Assembly (NCBI RefSeq): GCF_004300825.1
Contig: NZ_CP036250.1
Coordinates: forward strand, 3,545,001 to 3,609,000
Direction: 5' to 3'
DNA from: Egicoccus halophilus
GTDB taxonomy: Bacteria > Actinomycetota > Nitriliruptoria > Nitriliruptorales > Nitriliruptoraceae
DNA: 64,000 nt
Positions 18,319 through 27,870 of this stretch are shown one piece after another. The position numbers and the translations under genes were made by a program. The stretch's first letter is position 1, and the number at the start of each line of letters is the position of its first letter. Under the pieces are notes generated by a model. That model was not told the DNA's origin and searched no databases. It saw only the letters and a list, made by a program, of their open reading frames with translations.

Positions 18319-18972
18319 TCAGCCCATCGCCTGCAGGTAGGCGTCCCAGTCGGCGAGGAAGCGCTCGAGCCCGATGTCGGTCAGCGGATGCTTGACCATC
18401 TGCTCGAACACCTTGGCGGGCAGGGTCGCGATGTCGGCGCCGGCCAGCGCGGCCTGGGCGACGTGCTGGGGACTGCGCAGCGAGGCCGCCAGTACCTCCG
18501 TCTCGTAGCCCTGGACGCGGAAGATCTCGCAGATCTCGGTCAGCAGCGCGATGCCGTCGTTGGCGATGTCGTCGAGCCGGCCCAGAAACGGCGACACGTA
18601 GGTCGCGCCCGCCTTGGCCGCCAGGATCGCCTGCGTCGGCGAGAAGCACAGCGTGACGTTGGTCCGGATCCCCTCGCTGGACAGCTGCGAGCAGGCGGCG
18701 AGACCGGCCGGGATCAGCGGCAGCTTGATCACGACGTTGTCGGCGATGTCGGCGAGCTTGTGGGCCTCGTCGAGCATGCTCGACGTGTCGGTGGAGACGA
18801 CCTCGGCGCTGACGTCACCGCTCACCTCCGCGCAGATGTCCTTGATCATCGACGCGAAGTCCCTGCCCTCCTTGGCGGCGAGCGTCGGATTGGTCGTCAC
18901 GCCGTCGAGGACACCCCATCGGTTGATCTGTGCGATCTCGTCGAGGTTGGCCGTGTCGAGGAAGAGCTTCAC
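18319..18972 (-). CDS. Transaldolase / fructose-6-phosphate aldolase family protein (TalC/Fsa type)
   Basis: A 217-residue class I aldolase of the short transaldolase type, acting in the non-oxidative pentose phosphate pathway or on fructose-6-phosphate. Starts MKLFLDTANLDEI, has GVTTNPTL and the Schiff-base lysine in NVVIKLPL, and ends with the family helix FLADWDAYL. The GTG start at 18972 has GGGAG 6 nt upstream and fits the conserved N-terminus; an upstream ATG in frame is less likely. Transaldolase and Fsa activity cannot be told apart by eye. Confidence 0.88.
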   Translation of the reverse strand: MKLFLDTANLDEIAQINRWGVLDGVTTNPTLAAKEGRDFASMIKDICAEVSGDVSAEVVSTDTSSMLDEAHKLADIADNVVIKLPLIPAGLAACSQLSSEGIRTNVTLCFSPTQAILAAKAGATYVSPFLGRLDDIANDGIALLTEICEIFRVQGYETEVLAASLRSPQHVAQAALAGADIATLPAKVFEQMVKHPLTDIGLERFLADWDAYLQAMG

Positions 18973-19137
18973 GAATGGCTCCCGAGGAAGGACGCGGACG
19001 CTCGTCCCCACCCGGGGCGCGTCGGCGAATGGCGCCGCGCGACGGCGGCGGATGCAAGGACGTCGACGCCCGTCGACCGGGGAGGTGATCTGCGCAGAAG
19101 ATCGGTCCGCAACCGATCGGTGCGGCGACGGGGCGCA

Positions 19138-20121
19138 TCATAACCCCTGACGAGGGCAGTGCGCACAGGTCCGCTGGACCCCGGAGAGCGCGCAGCCGCC
19201 GTCCGCGCAGGCGAAGGCGCCCCGCAGATCCGGCCGCAACGACCGGACGGTGACGTCGTGCGCCCGGCCGATCGCCTCCAGTTCGGCGAGCTCGACACCC
19301 GCGGTCCCGTCGAGCAGGCACACCGCCGTGGGGCCGGCGCCCGACAGGAAGGCGTGCAGACCCCGCTCGCGCAGCGCCGCCAGCACGGCGCCGGTGGCGG
19401 TCATCACCTCGAGGCGTGCGGGCTCGTGGAGTCGGTCGCCGGCCGCCCCGGCAGCCACGGGCCATGCACCCAGCAGGCCTGCCAGCACATGACCGGCACG
19501 GGCGGCCTGCTCGGCGACCTGCGCGCGCGGCAGCGTGGCCGGGAGCACGGCGCGCGCCGCCGTCGTGGCCTGCCGTGCCTGCGGCACGAACGCCACCGGA
19601 CGCAGGCCGGGTGCGGGGTTGCGACGACGCACGACCAGGCTCCCGTCGTCGTCGCGCGCGCAGGCGACCAGGCCGCCGAGCAGCGCCGGCGCGACGTTGT
19701 CGGGGTGCCCCTCGATCTCGGTGGCGAGCTCGACCAGCTGACGGTCACCGACGCGGACGTCACACAGGGCTCGGCCCAGCACGAGGCCGGCGACGATCGC
19801 GGCCGAGGACGAGCCCAGCCCACGCTCCAGGGGAATGGCGTTGACCACCTCGAGCCGCACCGGTGGTGGCTCGACACCCTGCTCCACGCACAGCCGCTCC
19901 AGGCTGCGCCACACCAGGTTGTCGTCGCCCTCGGTGACCTCACCGGCGCCCTCGCCACGCGTGGTCACCCGTGGGCCGTCGCCGCCGGGCACGGCACGGA
20001 CCACGAGCTCGCACGCCAGCGCGAGCCCGAAGGCGTCGAAGCCCGGGCCGAGGTTGGCCGTGGTCGCGGGGACCCGGGCCGTGACCGCGACCCCCGTCGC
20101 CCCAGCCGTCGACGTCTGCAT
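19138..20121 (-). CDS. thrB: Homoserine kinase with Cys-rich C-terminal tail
   Basis: GHMP kinase phosphorylating homoserine for threonine synthesis. 327 residues, with an ATP loop PLERGLGSSSAA (97-108) and an N-terminal PATTANLGPGFDAFG block. The ATG has AGGGG 7 nt upstream. Unusually, the last 23 residues hold four cysteines (C305, C310, C319, C322) in a CX4C...CX2C arrangement that looks able to bind metal; this is not part of the usual kinase. thrC lies about 4.3 kb upstream, separated by three surface-glycan genes, instead of adjacent as in Mycobacterium. Confidence 0.94.
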   Translation of the reverse strand: MQTSTAGATGVAVTARVPATTANLGPGFDAFGLALACELVVRAVPGGDGPRVTTRGEGAGEVTEGDDNLVWRSLERLCVEQGVEPPPVRLEVVNAIPLERGLGSSSAAIVAGLVLGRALCDVRVGDRQLVELATEIEGHPDNVAPALLGGLVACARDDDGSLVVRRRNPAPGLRPVAFVPQARQATTAARAVLPATLPRAQVAEQAARAGHVLAGLLGAWPVAAGAAGDRLHEPARLEVMTATGAVLAALRERGLHAFLSGAGPTAVCLLDGTAGVELAELEAIGRAHDVTVRSLRPDLRGAFACADGGCALSGVQRTCAHCPRQGL

Positions 20122-20200
20122 GCTCGAACCCCTCCGGCCGCTCGGCGCCGCGGAGCGTAGCGACGGCGTGGTCCTCGCGAGACCGCGACCCAGCCGACGC

Positions 20201-20216
20201 CGAGGACCGGTCCTCG
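20201..20216. repeat. 16-bp perfect palindrome between sugar transferase and thrB
   Basis: CGAGGACCGGTCCTCG is self-complementary and lies 80 nt upstream of the thrB start. It might be an operator or a small hairpin terminator for the sugar transferase gene. Confidence 0.4.
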
Positions 20217-20237
20217 ACCGCCCCCGGGGGTCGCCGG

Positions 20238-21845
20238 CTACTCGAGCGGCGCGCCCCGCTGCGGGACCAGGGCACGCAGGCCGCGGACCACGACCGAGGT
20301 CGCCGTCCGGGCGATGACCGCCAGATCGAGCGAGAGCGACCAGTTCTCCACGTAGAGCAGGTCGTAGCGCCGGTAGAGGTCGAAGCTCGCGAGGTCCCGT
20401 GCCTCGACCTGCCACAGCCCGGTCACGCCCGGCTTGACCCGGGTGCGTGAGGCCAGCTCCGGGTCGAAGTGGACGGTCTCCTCCGGCAGCGCCGGACGCG
20501 GCCCGACCAGGCTCATCGACCCGCCCAGCACGTTGAACAGCTGCGGGATCTCGTCGAGGCTGGTCGCCCGCAGCAGCCGTCCGACGCGGGTGACCCGCGG
20601 ATCCCGGTCGAGCTTGAACAACGGTCCGGAACGGGCGTTGCCCGCCTGCAGCTCGGCGAGGCGACGCTCGGCGTCCACGGCCATCGTGCGGAACTTCAGC
20701 ACCGTGAACGGCTCGCCGTCCTGACCGACCCGGGTCTGACGGAACAACACGGGCCCGCCGTCGGCGACCTTGACCGCGAGCGCGATCACCGCGAGCAACG
20801 GCAGACCGAGCAGCAGCACGCCCGCCGACACCCCGACGTCCAGGATCCGCTTGGCCAGCCGCTGCGCCTGGCTCAGTCGGGTGGGCGCGATGTGGAGATA
20901 GGTCTCGTCGGCCAGCGGCGAGACCGTGATCCGCCGCCAGTCCACCCCACGCAGACCGCTCGAGAGGTGCACGTGCAGGTCGGTGTCGGCCAGCTGGCGC
21001 AGGGTGTCGTTGAGCTGCCGTCCCGTGAGGCTGCCACCATCGACGACCACACCGGTGGCACCGTGCGTCAGGGCGACGTCACGGACGTCCTCGTGGTCGC
21101 CGAGCCAGGCCGGCCCCTCCGGTGTGCCAGGTGGCACCGGTCCGACCACACCCAACACGTCGAAGCCGAGTACCGGATGTTCGGCCAGGAAGCTCGCAGT
21201 GGCCAGCGCGTCGTCGCCGGCGCCGACCACGACGACCGGCGCGCGGAACTCGCCGCTCGCGCGACAGCCCTGGATCCATTCCCGGAGGAACCCGCGTTCC
21301 ACCAGCAGCACGAGGGTCCAGACGCCGGCAGCCGTACCGGCGACGAGCATGGCCGTCTCCGTGCCGGCGCCGCCGGAGACGACGGCGGCCAGTGCGGTCA
21401 GCATGGCCACGACCCGGAGCAGCCGCGCCACCTCGACGCTGCGGACCTGACAGACCCGGCGCCGGTACAGGCCGTTGGCGGAGAACAGGAACAACCCGGC
21501 CGCGACCCCGAAGACGACGGTGGCCAGCACGCGCAGACCGCCCGGCGCCGTCTCCGCCCCCGCCGTGCGCAGGTCGAAGACCAACTGGGCGACCAGCCAG
21601 CCCACCAGCAACGCCGCGGCGTCGGCGAACACGAGGATGCGCCGCAGGGGCAGGGCTCGCGAGGTCCCCTCGGCTTCGGTCCGCTCCGTCGCCGCAGGAT
21701 CGGCGGCGGGGCCCTCCGGTGCCTCGATCAGATCCGACGCCTCGATCCGGTCGAGGTCGTCGGTGGTGACCAGCCGGGGGTAGTCGTCGCGGACGCCACC
21801 GAGCGAACCCGGTGGGTCGACGAAGAACCGTCGTTCCTGGTGCAT
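20238..21845 (-). CDS. Polyprenyl glycosylphosphotransferase (exopolysaccharide initiating enzyme)
   Basis: A 535-residue membrane enzyme that loads a sugar-1-phosphate on a lipid carrier to start exopolysaccharide synthesis. After a soluble, acidic N-terminus of about 65 residues come four hydrophobic segments, a Rossmann-like CoA-binding_3 region (VVVVGAGDDALATASFL), one more membrane segment and the catalytic bacterial sugar transferase domain. That domain has KRILDVGVS, FRQTRVGQ, LKFRTM, RATSLDEIPQL and SLVGPRPALPEE. The ATG at 21845 is preceded by GGGGACGGG. It probably works with the neighbouring DUF4012 protein. Confidence 0.9.
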   Translation of the reverse strand: MHQERRFFVDPPGSLGGVRDDYPRLVTTDDLDRIEASDLIEAPEGPAADPAATERTEAEGTSRALPLRRILVFADAAALLVGWLVAQLVFDLRTAGAETAPGGLRVLATVVFGVAAGLFLFSANGLYRRRVCQVRSVEVARLLRVVAMLTALAAVVSGGAGTETAMLVAGTAAGVWTLVLLVERGFLREWIQGCRASGEFRAPVVVVGAGDDALATASFLAEHPVLGFDVLGVVGPVPPGTPEGPAWLGDHEDVRDVALTHGATGVVVDGGSLTGRQLNDTLRQLADTDLHVHLSSGLRGVDWRRITVSPLADETYLHIAPTRLSQAQRLAKRILDVGVSAGVLLLGLPLLAVIALAVKVADGGPVLFRQTRVGQDGEPFTVLKFRTMAVDAERRLAELQAGNARSGPLFKLDRDPRVTRVGRLLRATSLDEIPQLFNVLGGSMSLVGPRPALPEETVHFDPELASRTRVKPGVTGLWQVEARDLASFDLYRRYDLLYVENWSLSLDLAVIARTATSVVVRGLRALVPQRGAPLE

Positions 21846-21975
21846 GTCGCCCGTCCCCGTACGAGAGCCGGCCCGTGTGCGAGACGAACGCGTGGGTGAG
21901 GTACCCGCCGGGATCCCGACGGAAGCAGCCACGTGGTTCGAATCGAACGCTCCGGCGTCAGCTCGTGGTTTGCGA

Positions 21976-22344
21976 TCAGCTCCCGCGCACGCGGCTGGGA
22001 GTCAGCCGACGCAGCAGTACGCCACCTGCCGCCAGCAGGAGGAACGCGACGGCCGTGAGCGTGCCGGCGTCCCCGCCGGTCCGACTCAGCTCACCGTCAC
22101 CGACGGCGACGGGTACCCCACCGTCACCGATTCCTTCCGGACCGTCCGGGGAACTGCCCTCGAGCGGAGGTGCGTCGAGCACCTCGTCGTCGACCTCGGG
22201 CGGGGTCTCCAGCCCGCCGTCGTCGGTCGGGCAACCCTCGACGGGCACCGGATAGCAGGGCTCGACCTGTGCCACGGCCGCTGGCGCCACCGAGAAGGAC
22301 AGCAGGACCGCCCCCACTCCGAGCCCCGTCAGCCGTCGACGCAT
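21976..22344 (-). CDS. Small LPXTG-like (LSRTG) sortase-anchored surface protein
   Basis: A 122-residue secreted protein. Residues 1-25 form a signal peptide (RRRL, hydrophobic core, APAAVA). The mature part is short, Pro/Glu/Asp/Gly-rich and has a CX7C pair near its start. The C-terminus is a full sorting signal: L86-S-R-T-G90, a hydrophobic helix (94-111) and an Arg-rich tail. This points to sortase anchoring in the wall. The ATG at 22344 has GGGGA 5 nt upstream; an in-frame ATG five codons earlier is possible. It sits between the sugar transferase and DUF4012 genes. Confidence 0.75.
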   Translation of the reverse strand: MRRRLTGLGVGAVLLSFSVAPAAVAQVEPCYPVPVEGCPTDDGGLETPPEVDDEVLDAPPLEGSSPDGPEGIGDGGVPVAVGDGELSRTGGDAGTLTAVAFLLLAAGGVLLRRLTPSRVRGS

Positions 22345-22501
22345 GCCGTCCCCGATCATCGTTCTGAGTCGTTCTGGAGTCCGTGAGGACCCACCCGGAA
22401 CGCAGCGAAGAACATGTCCGGACCGACCGGAACGTAGCAGTGCGTCTCGTCGGCCGCCGTCCCTGTCCGCATGACCGAACGGCCGAGGCCGCTGGCCGGC
22501 C

Positions 22502-24436
22502 TCAGCTCCCCCCGGCGGCCGCCAGCCGGGCGAAGCGCACGGGAACCTCGAGGTCTCCCACGCCGTGCCCGTCGAGTCGGACCCGCCCGTCGGCGTGCTC
22601 GGCACCCTCGGGCAGGTCCACGGGCCAGTAGCCGCGGGGTACCCGCACCTCGATGGTGTAGGTGACCCCGGGGACGGTCGTCTGCAGCAGGTGCCGCACG
22701 GGCACCTCGATGCCGCCGTCGTCGCGTCGCTGCCAGCCGTGCGGTGTCTGGGTCGTGAAGCTCAGGGAGCGCGACGTGCCGGCGGGGACCTGCAGTCGCA
22801 CGTCGACGGCCGTCGCACCGGCCTCGTTCCCGCGGGCGGGCGCACCCCCCGGTGCGTGCAGGATCTGGCAGCCGGTGCCGCACACCAAGGTGACCAGCGA
22901 CTCGTTGTCGCCAGGACCGAGGTGGTCCACGGTCGGGCCGAGGACGTAGTCCGGCAGCCCGTCGGTCGGTGCGGTGTTGGTGAACGTCGCCTCGATGCGC
23001 GCACGCGTTCCACCGTCGGGCCGGAGCGACACCTCGTGGTGGACCCGTCGCTCGCCGAAGTAGTCGACCTTGTTGCCGGCCACGTTGTTGACCAGGATCC
23101 CGGCGAACTCCTGCGGCGCCGCAGCCAGTGCGCCGCCGACCCCGACCTGGTCGAACACCCGCTGGGTGTCCTCGTCGACCGAGTAGACCCGGACGCTGCC
23201 CTCGCGGGCGAGCCCGGCCAGCAGCTCGGCGGTCGCGACCACGTCCTCGTCCTCGAGCAGGGCGAGCAGTTCGGTGAAGGTCGCGGCGGCGACCGCGCCG
23301 AGCACGGCCTTGCGCTGCTCCTGGTCGTCGAACACGCCGTACGCCTCGACGCCGACGAACTCCTGCACCCGATGGGGCTCGAGCGTGCCGATCCCCGGCA
23401 CGTCGAGCCCGCCAGAACGCTCGGCGACCCCGACGAACGTCCGGCTGTCGGCCAGGATCACCCCGTCGACGGGCTCGTTGCCGCGGGCCTCCCACTGCTG
23501 GAGCACGGTGCGCGCGGCGCTCGGGAAGTCGGCGGTGAAGTTGGCGCTGTGCCAGTGCCGCAACGCGCCGACGCGGCTCCAGCGCTCGACGTACCAGTCC
23601 GCCGGACCCCCGACCTCGCGCGCCAGCCACGGGTCGTCGCCGCTGTCGTGGAACTCCCCGAAACGCAGTGCCCCGTCGCTGACCTCGAGCAGCGCGTAGG
23701 AACCGAGCAGGCCCGAGGACCCGCGCAGCTCCGAGAGCGTCGAGGCCACCAGCAGGTAGCGACGCGGCTCGTCGGCGCCGAAGAATCCGGGAACCACCTC
23801 GGCGACGTCCGCGGCCTGCTCGAGCAGCTCGGCGGCCGGGCCGGCGACCTCGAGGAACTGGGTGCGCACGTCGAGCACCGGCCCGAGCAGCCCGTGCTCC
23901 GCCGTGGCTCCCACGTCGTTGACCGCCCGTCGCAGGGCGAGCGCACTGGCACGCAACGGCGGCGTGAGCTCCTGCACGTAGGCCACCGGGACGACCCCGA
24001 CGCCGCCCGAGTCACGCTCGTCGTGCACGATCGCCGACGCCACCGCGAGCAGTTCGGTGGCCGGTGCACCGACCTCGTGCAGCCGTTCGCTCAGGCGCAC
24101 CGTGAAGCGCAGGTCGTCACCGACCACCGGCAGCGCACGGGCCGGCGCCAGCAGGGGGGAGCCGAGCCGGGAGGCGGCCGTTCCGGCCCCCTCGGTCGCC
24201 CGTGCCAGCGAGGCGCGCGCACCGGAGAGGTCGGTCGAGCGCAGCGCACGCTCCGTGGCCGACAGCTGTGCACGGGTCTCGCGCAACTCGAGCGCCGCGG
24301 TCCCGGCCAGGACTCCCGCGGCGACCCCCCACACCACGAGCACGGCCCCCAGGGCCACCACGAGCCGCGCGCGGCGAGTTCGCACCTCCGCTGTCCCTTT
24401 CGTGCCCGGAGCGTCGAGCGCCGGTCCTGCCGTCAC
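22502..24436 (-). CDS. DUF4012 domain-containing membrane-anchored protein
   Basis: A 644-residue protein with one N-terminal membrane anchor (about 24-48), a coiled-coil-like region to about residue 90, and a large extracellular part matching DUF4012. Features include YLLVASTLSELRGSSGLLGSYALL and GVILADSRTFVGV, which resemble the domain seen next to exopolysaccharide glycosyltransferases in actinobacteria and chloroflexi. The domain has some likeness to LytR-CpsA-Psr folds (known of the family, not visible by eye). It is upstream of the sorting-signal protein and the sugar transferase, so a role in attaching or exporting surface glycan is inferred. Confidence 0.85.
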   Translation of the reverse strand: MTAGPALDAPGTKGTAEVRTRRARLVVALGAVLVVWGVAAGVLAGTAALELRETRAQLSATERALRSTDLSGARASLARATEGAGTAASRLGSPLLAPARALPVVGDDLRFTVRLSERLHEVGAPATELLAVASAIVHDERDSGGVGVVPVAYVQELTPPLRASALALRRAVNDVGATAEHGLLGPVLDVRTQFLEVAGPAAELLEQAADVAEVVPGFFGADEPRRYLLVASTLSELRGSSGLLGSYALLEVSDGALRFGEFHDSGDDPWLAREVGGPADWYVERWSRVGALRHWHSANFTADFPSAARTVLQQWEARGNEPVDGVILADSRTFVGVAERSGGLDVPGIGTLEPHRVQEFVGVEAYGVFDDQEQRKAVLGAVAAATFTELLALLEDEDVVATAELLAGLAREGSVRVYSVDEDTQRVFDQVGVGGALAAAPQEFAGILVNNVAGNKVDYFGERRVHHEVSLRPDGGTRARIEATFTNTAPTDGLPDYVLGPTVDHLGPGDNESLVTLVCGTGCQILHAPGGAPARGNEAGATAVDVRLQVPAGTSRSLSFTTQTPHGWQRRDDGGIEVPVRHLLQTTVPGVTYTIEVRVPRGYWPVDLPEGAEHADGRVRLDGHGVGDLEVPVRFARLAAAGGS

Positions 24437-24460
24437 GCGGTGTCGACCGCCGGCCCGCGG

Positions 24461-25558
24461 CTACACGAGGTCGAGTTCGCGGGCTGCGGCGTCGAGCTCC
24501 GCGGGGATGGTCACCGGGTCGGCCGCCCCGGCGATCGCCCACTCCGGGTCCTTGAGCCCGTGCCCGGTCAGCACGCACACGACCGTCTGCCCGGGCTCCA
24601 GTTCCCCGGCGGCGTGCAACTGCAGCAGTCCGGCGACCGACGAGGCCGAGGCCATCTCCGCGAACACGCCGGCGCGGGCGAGCTGACGGAAGGCGGCGAT
24701 GATCTCGCGGTCGGTCACCGAGCGGATCGAGCCCCCCGAGTCCCGGGCGGCCTCGACGGCCGGTTCCCAGGAGGCGGGGTTGCCGATGCGGATCGCGGTG
24801 GCGATCGTCTGCGGCTTCTCGACCGGGTGGCCGAGCACCAGCGGTGCCGCTCCGGCGGCCTGGTAGCCCCGCATCACGGGCAGGCCCCCCGTCAGCCCGT
24901 CGGCGGCGTACTCGCGGTACCCACGCCAGTAGGCGGTGATGTTGCCGGCGTTGCCGACCGGCATGCAGTGCACGTCGGGCGCCCGGCCGAGCTGGTCGAC
25001 GATCTCCCAGGCACCGGAGCGCTGGCCGTCGATCCGGTAGGGGTTGACCGAGTTGACGAGCCCGACCGGATAGGTGTCGGCCAGCTTTCGGCACAGCGTC
25101 AGCGCCTGATCGAAGTTGCCCTCGATCTGGATCACCTTGGCACCGTGGACCAACGCCTGGGCGAGCTTGCCCATGGCGATCTTGCCCTTGGGGATGATCA
25201 CCCCGCAGGTGAGCCCGGCCTTGCCGGCGTAGGCGGCCGCGGAGGCCGAGGTGTTGCCCGTCGAGGCACACAGGACGGCCTCGGCCCCCTCCTCCTTGGC
25301 CTTGGTGATGGCCATGGTCATCCCCCGGTCCTTGAAGGAACCGGTGGGGTTGGAACCGTCGAACTTCAGGTGCACCTCGCACCCGGTCAGCGCCGAGAGC
25401 GCCTCCGAGTGGATCAGCGGGGTGCCGCCCTCGCGCAGGGTCACGACCGGCGTGGCGTCGGTGACCGGCATGCGGTCGCGGTACTCCTCGATGATGCCCC
25501 GCCAGACGTGGGGGCCGCGCTGCTCGGCGCCGGATCCGGGGACGGACAGGCCGGTCAT
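24461..25558 (-). CDS. thrC: Threonine synthase
   Basis: PLP enzyme converting O-phosphohomoserine to threonine. 365 residues. PLP lysine K76 lies in [11 protein letters not shown], with [15 protein letters not shown] and the phosphate-binding PVGNAGNIT segment. The ATG overlaps the hom stop by 4 nt (ATGA), so the two are coupled. thrB is not adjacent: a DUF4012/LSRTG/sugar transferase module has been inserted between them. Confidence 0.96.
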   Translation of the reverse strand: MTGLSVPGSGAEQRGPHVWRGIIEEYRDRMPVTDATPVVTLREGGTPLIHSEALSALTGCEVHLKFDGSNPTGSFKDRGMTMAITKAKEEGAEAVLCASTGNTSASAAAYAGKAGLTCGVIIPKGKIAMGKLAQALVHGAKVIQIEGNFDQALTLCRKLADTYPVGLVNSVNPYRIDGQRSGAWEIVDQLGRAPDVHCMPVGNAGNITAYWRGYREYAADGLTGGLPVMRGYQAAGAAPLVLGHPVEKPQTIATAIRIGNPASWEPAVEAARDSGGSIRSVTDREIIAAFRQLARAGVFAEMASASSVAGLLQLHAAGELEPGQTVVCVLTGHGLKDPEWAIAGAADPVTIPAELDAAARELDLV

Positions 25559-26856
25559 GACGCGAACACCTCCGACTCGACCCGCAGCACGCTGGCGACG
25601 CTGCGGACGTTGGTCATCGCGGCCAGGGCACCGACGGTCTGCTGCAGGTCGCCCTCCCGCGCCCGGTGGGTGATCAGCACCAGCTGGGCCGAGTCGCCCG
25701 CACCCTCCTGCCACACCTGCGCGATCGACACGCCGTGGTCACCGAAGGTCCGGGCCACGTCGGCCAGCACGCCGGCCTGGTCGTCGACGGCCAGCAGCAC
25801 GTAGTACTGGGTCTGCAGGTCCTCGATGGGGCGGATCGCCTTCGCGCGGTGCACCGACTCGGCGGCGCCGCGGGCGGTCTGCAGCAGGTTGCGCGCCACG
25901 TCGATGACGTCGCCGACGACGGCCGAGGCGGTCGGCATCGCGCCGGCCCCACGGCCGTAGAACATCAGCTGACCGGCGGCCTCGGCCTCGACGTACACGG
26001 CGTTGAACGCGTCACGGACGCTGGCCAGCGGGTGCTCCTTGGGCAGGAACACCGGATGGACGCGGGCGCCGACCCGGTCGTCGACCTCGCTGGCGATCCC
26101 GACGAGCTTGACGACGTAGCCGAGCCGGTCGGCCACGCGCAGGTCGGTGGCGGTGATGGCGGCGATGCCCTCGCGGAACACGTCGGAGGCATGCACGACG
26201 GTGTCGAACGCCAACGAGGCGAGGATCGCGCACTTCGCGGCGGCGTCGTGGCCACCGACGTCGGCGGTCGGGTCGGCCTCGGCGTACCCGAGCCTCTGCG
26301 CGTCGGCCAGCACCTCGGCGTAGTCGGCACCCTCCTCGCTCATCTTCGTGAGGATGTAGTTCGTCGTGCCGTTGAGGATGCCGACCACCCGCGTGACGCG
26401 ATCGCCCGCCAGCGACTCCTTCAGGGGGCGGATGATGGGGATCGCCCCCGCGACGGCGGCCTCGTAGGCGAAGTCGACACCGGCAGCCCGTGCGGCCTCG
26501 TACAGCTCCGGCCCGGCGTCGGCGACCAGTTCCTTGTTCGCGGTGACGACCGGCTTGCCCAGCTCGAGGGCCCGACGGATCAGGCCCCCCGCGGGGTCGA
26601 GCCCACCCATCACCTCGACGACCACGTCGACGTCCGGGTCCTCGACCACGGCCGAGGGGTCGGTGGTGAAGACGTCCCGGGACACCGGCAGTCCCCGGGC
26701 GCTCGCCTTGTCGAGGTCGCGGACCGCGATGCGGACCACCTCGAGACGCGCGCCCGTCCGGGCCGTGATGTCGTCGACCTCGCCGGACAGCAGCGTGACG
26801 ACACCGCCCCCGACGGTGCCACAGCCGAGCAGGCCGATGCGCAGAACACGGTCCAA
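25555..26856 (-). CDS. hom: Homoserine dehydrogenase with ACT domain
   Basis: Reduces aspartate semialdehyde to homoserine, the branch point to threonine and methionine. 433 residues: NAD(P)-binding [12 protein letters not shown] near the start, the catalytic region with GTTNYIL and [17 protein letters not shown], and a C-terminal ACT domain (about 350-425) expected to mediate threonine feedback. The TTG start is preferred because GAGG lies upstream at suitable distance and the product then has family length. A GTG three codons later is the alternative. Translationally coupled to thrC. Confidence 0.95.
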   Translation of the reverse strand: MDRVLRIGLLGCGTVGGGVVTLLSGEVDDITARTGARLEVVRIAVRDLDKASARGLPVSRDVFTTDPSAVVEDPDVDVVVEVMGGLDPAGGLIRRALELGKPVVTANKELVADAGPELYEAARAAGVDFAYEAAVAGAIPIIRPLKESLAGDRVTRVVGILNGTTNYILTKMSEEGADYAEVLADAQRLGYAEADPTADVGGHDAAAKCAILASLAFDTVVHASDVFREGIAAITATDLRVADRLGYVVKLVGIASEVDDRVGARVHPVFLPKEHPLASVRDAFNAVYVEAEAAGQLMFYGRGAGAMPTASAVVGDVIDVARNLLQTARGAAESVHRAKAIRPIEDLQTQYYVLLAVDDQAGVLADVARTFGDHGVSIAQVWQEGAGDSAQLVLITHRAREGDLQQTVGALAAMTNVRSVASVLRVESEVFAS

Positions 26857-26946
26857 GGGGCGTGCCTCGTGTCGACGGTGCGAGAGGGACGCGAGCCTAT
26901 CCGTGCGCACCAGCCCGCCCGTGCCCGTCCGCGGGACACGCCGAGC

Positions 26947-27837
26947 CTACGGGCGCAGGTGACGGCCGGTCGCGGTCCAGACCGTGGCGTGCGGGACGAA
27001 GCCGAGGCGGCGGTAGATCTGTTCGGCACGTCCGCCCGGTTCGGCACCGACCCCGACGCGTGCGTCGGGCTCGAGGTGCAGATGGCCGGTGACCGCGGCG
27101 TGGGTCAGCGCGGCGGCGACCCCGAGCCCCCGGTGCACGGGGTGGACGATCACGTCCTCGACGGCCGCGAGCCCCTGGCGGTCGTGGACGAGCGTGGCGC
27201 GGGCGACCGGAGCACCGTGCCGCTGCGCGACCCACACCTGGGCGCGCTCGGCCGTCGCGAGCTCCCGCTGCACGTCGACGCTCCAGGCGACGAACTCCTC
27301 GTCCCAGGCCCGCCACCGCTCGGGATCACCGACGTCGTCGGCGTCGTAGCGGTACAGCACCGTCGCCGCGTGCCAACGACGGTCGGTCGGCTGCGGGTCC
27401 ACCGCCGACGGCGGCGGGACGGGTGCGATCGTGACGGGCGCGGCCGGGGGGGCGTGCAGCTCGTCGAGCAGCAGCACGGTCAGGGGTTCGAGGTGCAACC
27501 CCAGCACGTCGGCCGCGCGTCGCAACGCCGGGTCCGGGGTCGGAGCGGCCGGCGGCGCGTCGTCGGGCAGCGGCACCTCCCACCGCAGGCGGGCCTGCCG
27601 GGCACCGAGGACACCGATCGTCTCGTCGAAGCGCGTCGTCCAGCGCTCGAGGTCGTCGGGGGTCGGCACCGCCAGCAGGTCGAGGGTGTTGCCGTCGCGG
27701 AAGTCGGGACGCGACGGGGTCCGGACGCTGACGTGGTCGCGTGCGTAGGTGACCAGCGACCGACCCGACAGCGACGTGCGCAGCACGGCCAGGCCCAACC
27801 GCTCGTCGACCCGGCGCAGACCTCCGCTGCCGCCCAC
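26947..27837 (-). CDS. GNAT-family N-acetyltransferase
   Basis: A 296-residue protein whose C-terminal half is a GNAT domain: the acetyl-CoA pyrophosphate-binding motif A reads VHPVHRGLGVAAAL (about 218-231), followed by YRRLGFVP typical of motif B. The N-terminal half (1-140) is not recognised; it could be a decayed second GNAT domain, as in two-domain members such as mycothiol synthase. Substrate unknown. It lies 33 nt downstream of lysA on the same strand and is probably in the same transcript. The GTG start is tentative. Confidence 0.75.
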   Translation of the reverse strand: MGGSGGLRRVDERLGLAVLRTSLSGRSLVTYARDHVSVRTPSRPDFRDGNTLDLLAVPTPDDLERWTTRFDETIGVLGARQARLRWEVPLPDDAPPAAPTPDPALRRAADVLGLHLEPLTVLLLDELHAPPAAPVTIAPVPPPSAVDPQPTDRRWHAATVLYRYDADDVGDPERWRAWDEEFVAWSVDVQRELATAERAQVWVAQRHGAPVARATLVHDRQGLAAVEDVIVHPVHRGLGVAAALTHAAVTGHLHLEPDARVGVGAEPGGRAEQIYRRLGFVPHATVWTATGRHLRP

Positions 27838-27870
27838 GGCCTCGTCCTTCCAGCTCGGAGTCCCCGCCGC

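Noticed and set aside
16654-19143. 829-codon plus-strand frame over rho and the transaldolase gene
   Set aside because: Antisense shadow of clear homologues; no ribosome-binding site or conserved motif.
22565-25804. 1079-codon plus-strand frame over DUF4012 and thrC
   Set aside because: Antisense to genes with strong family motifs; composition is that of a shadow frame.
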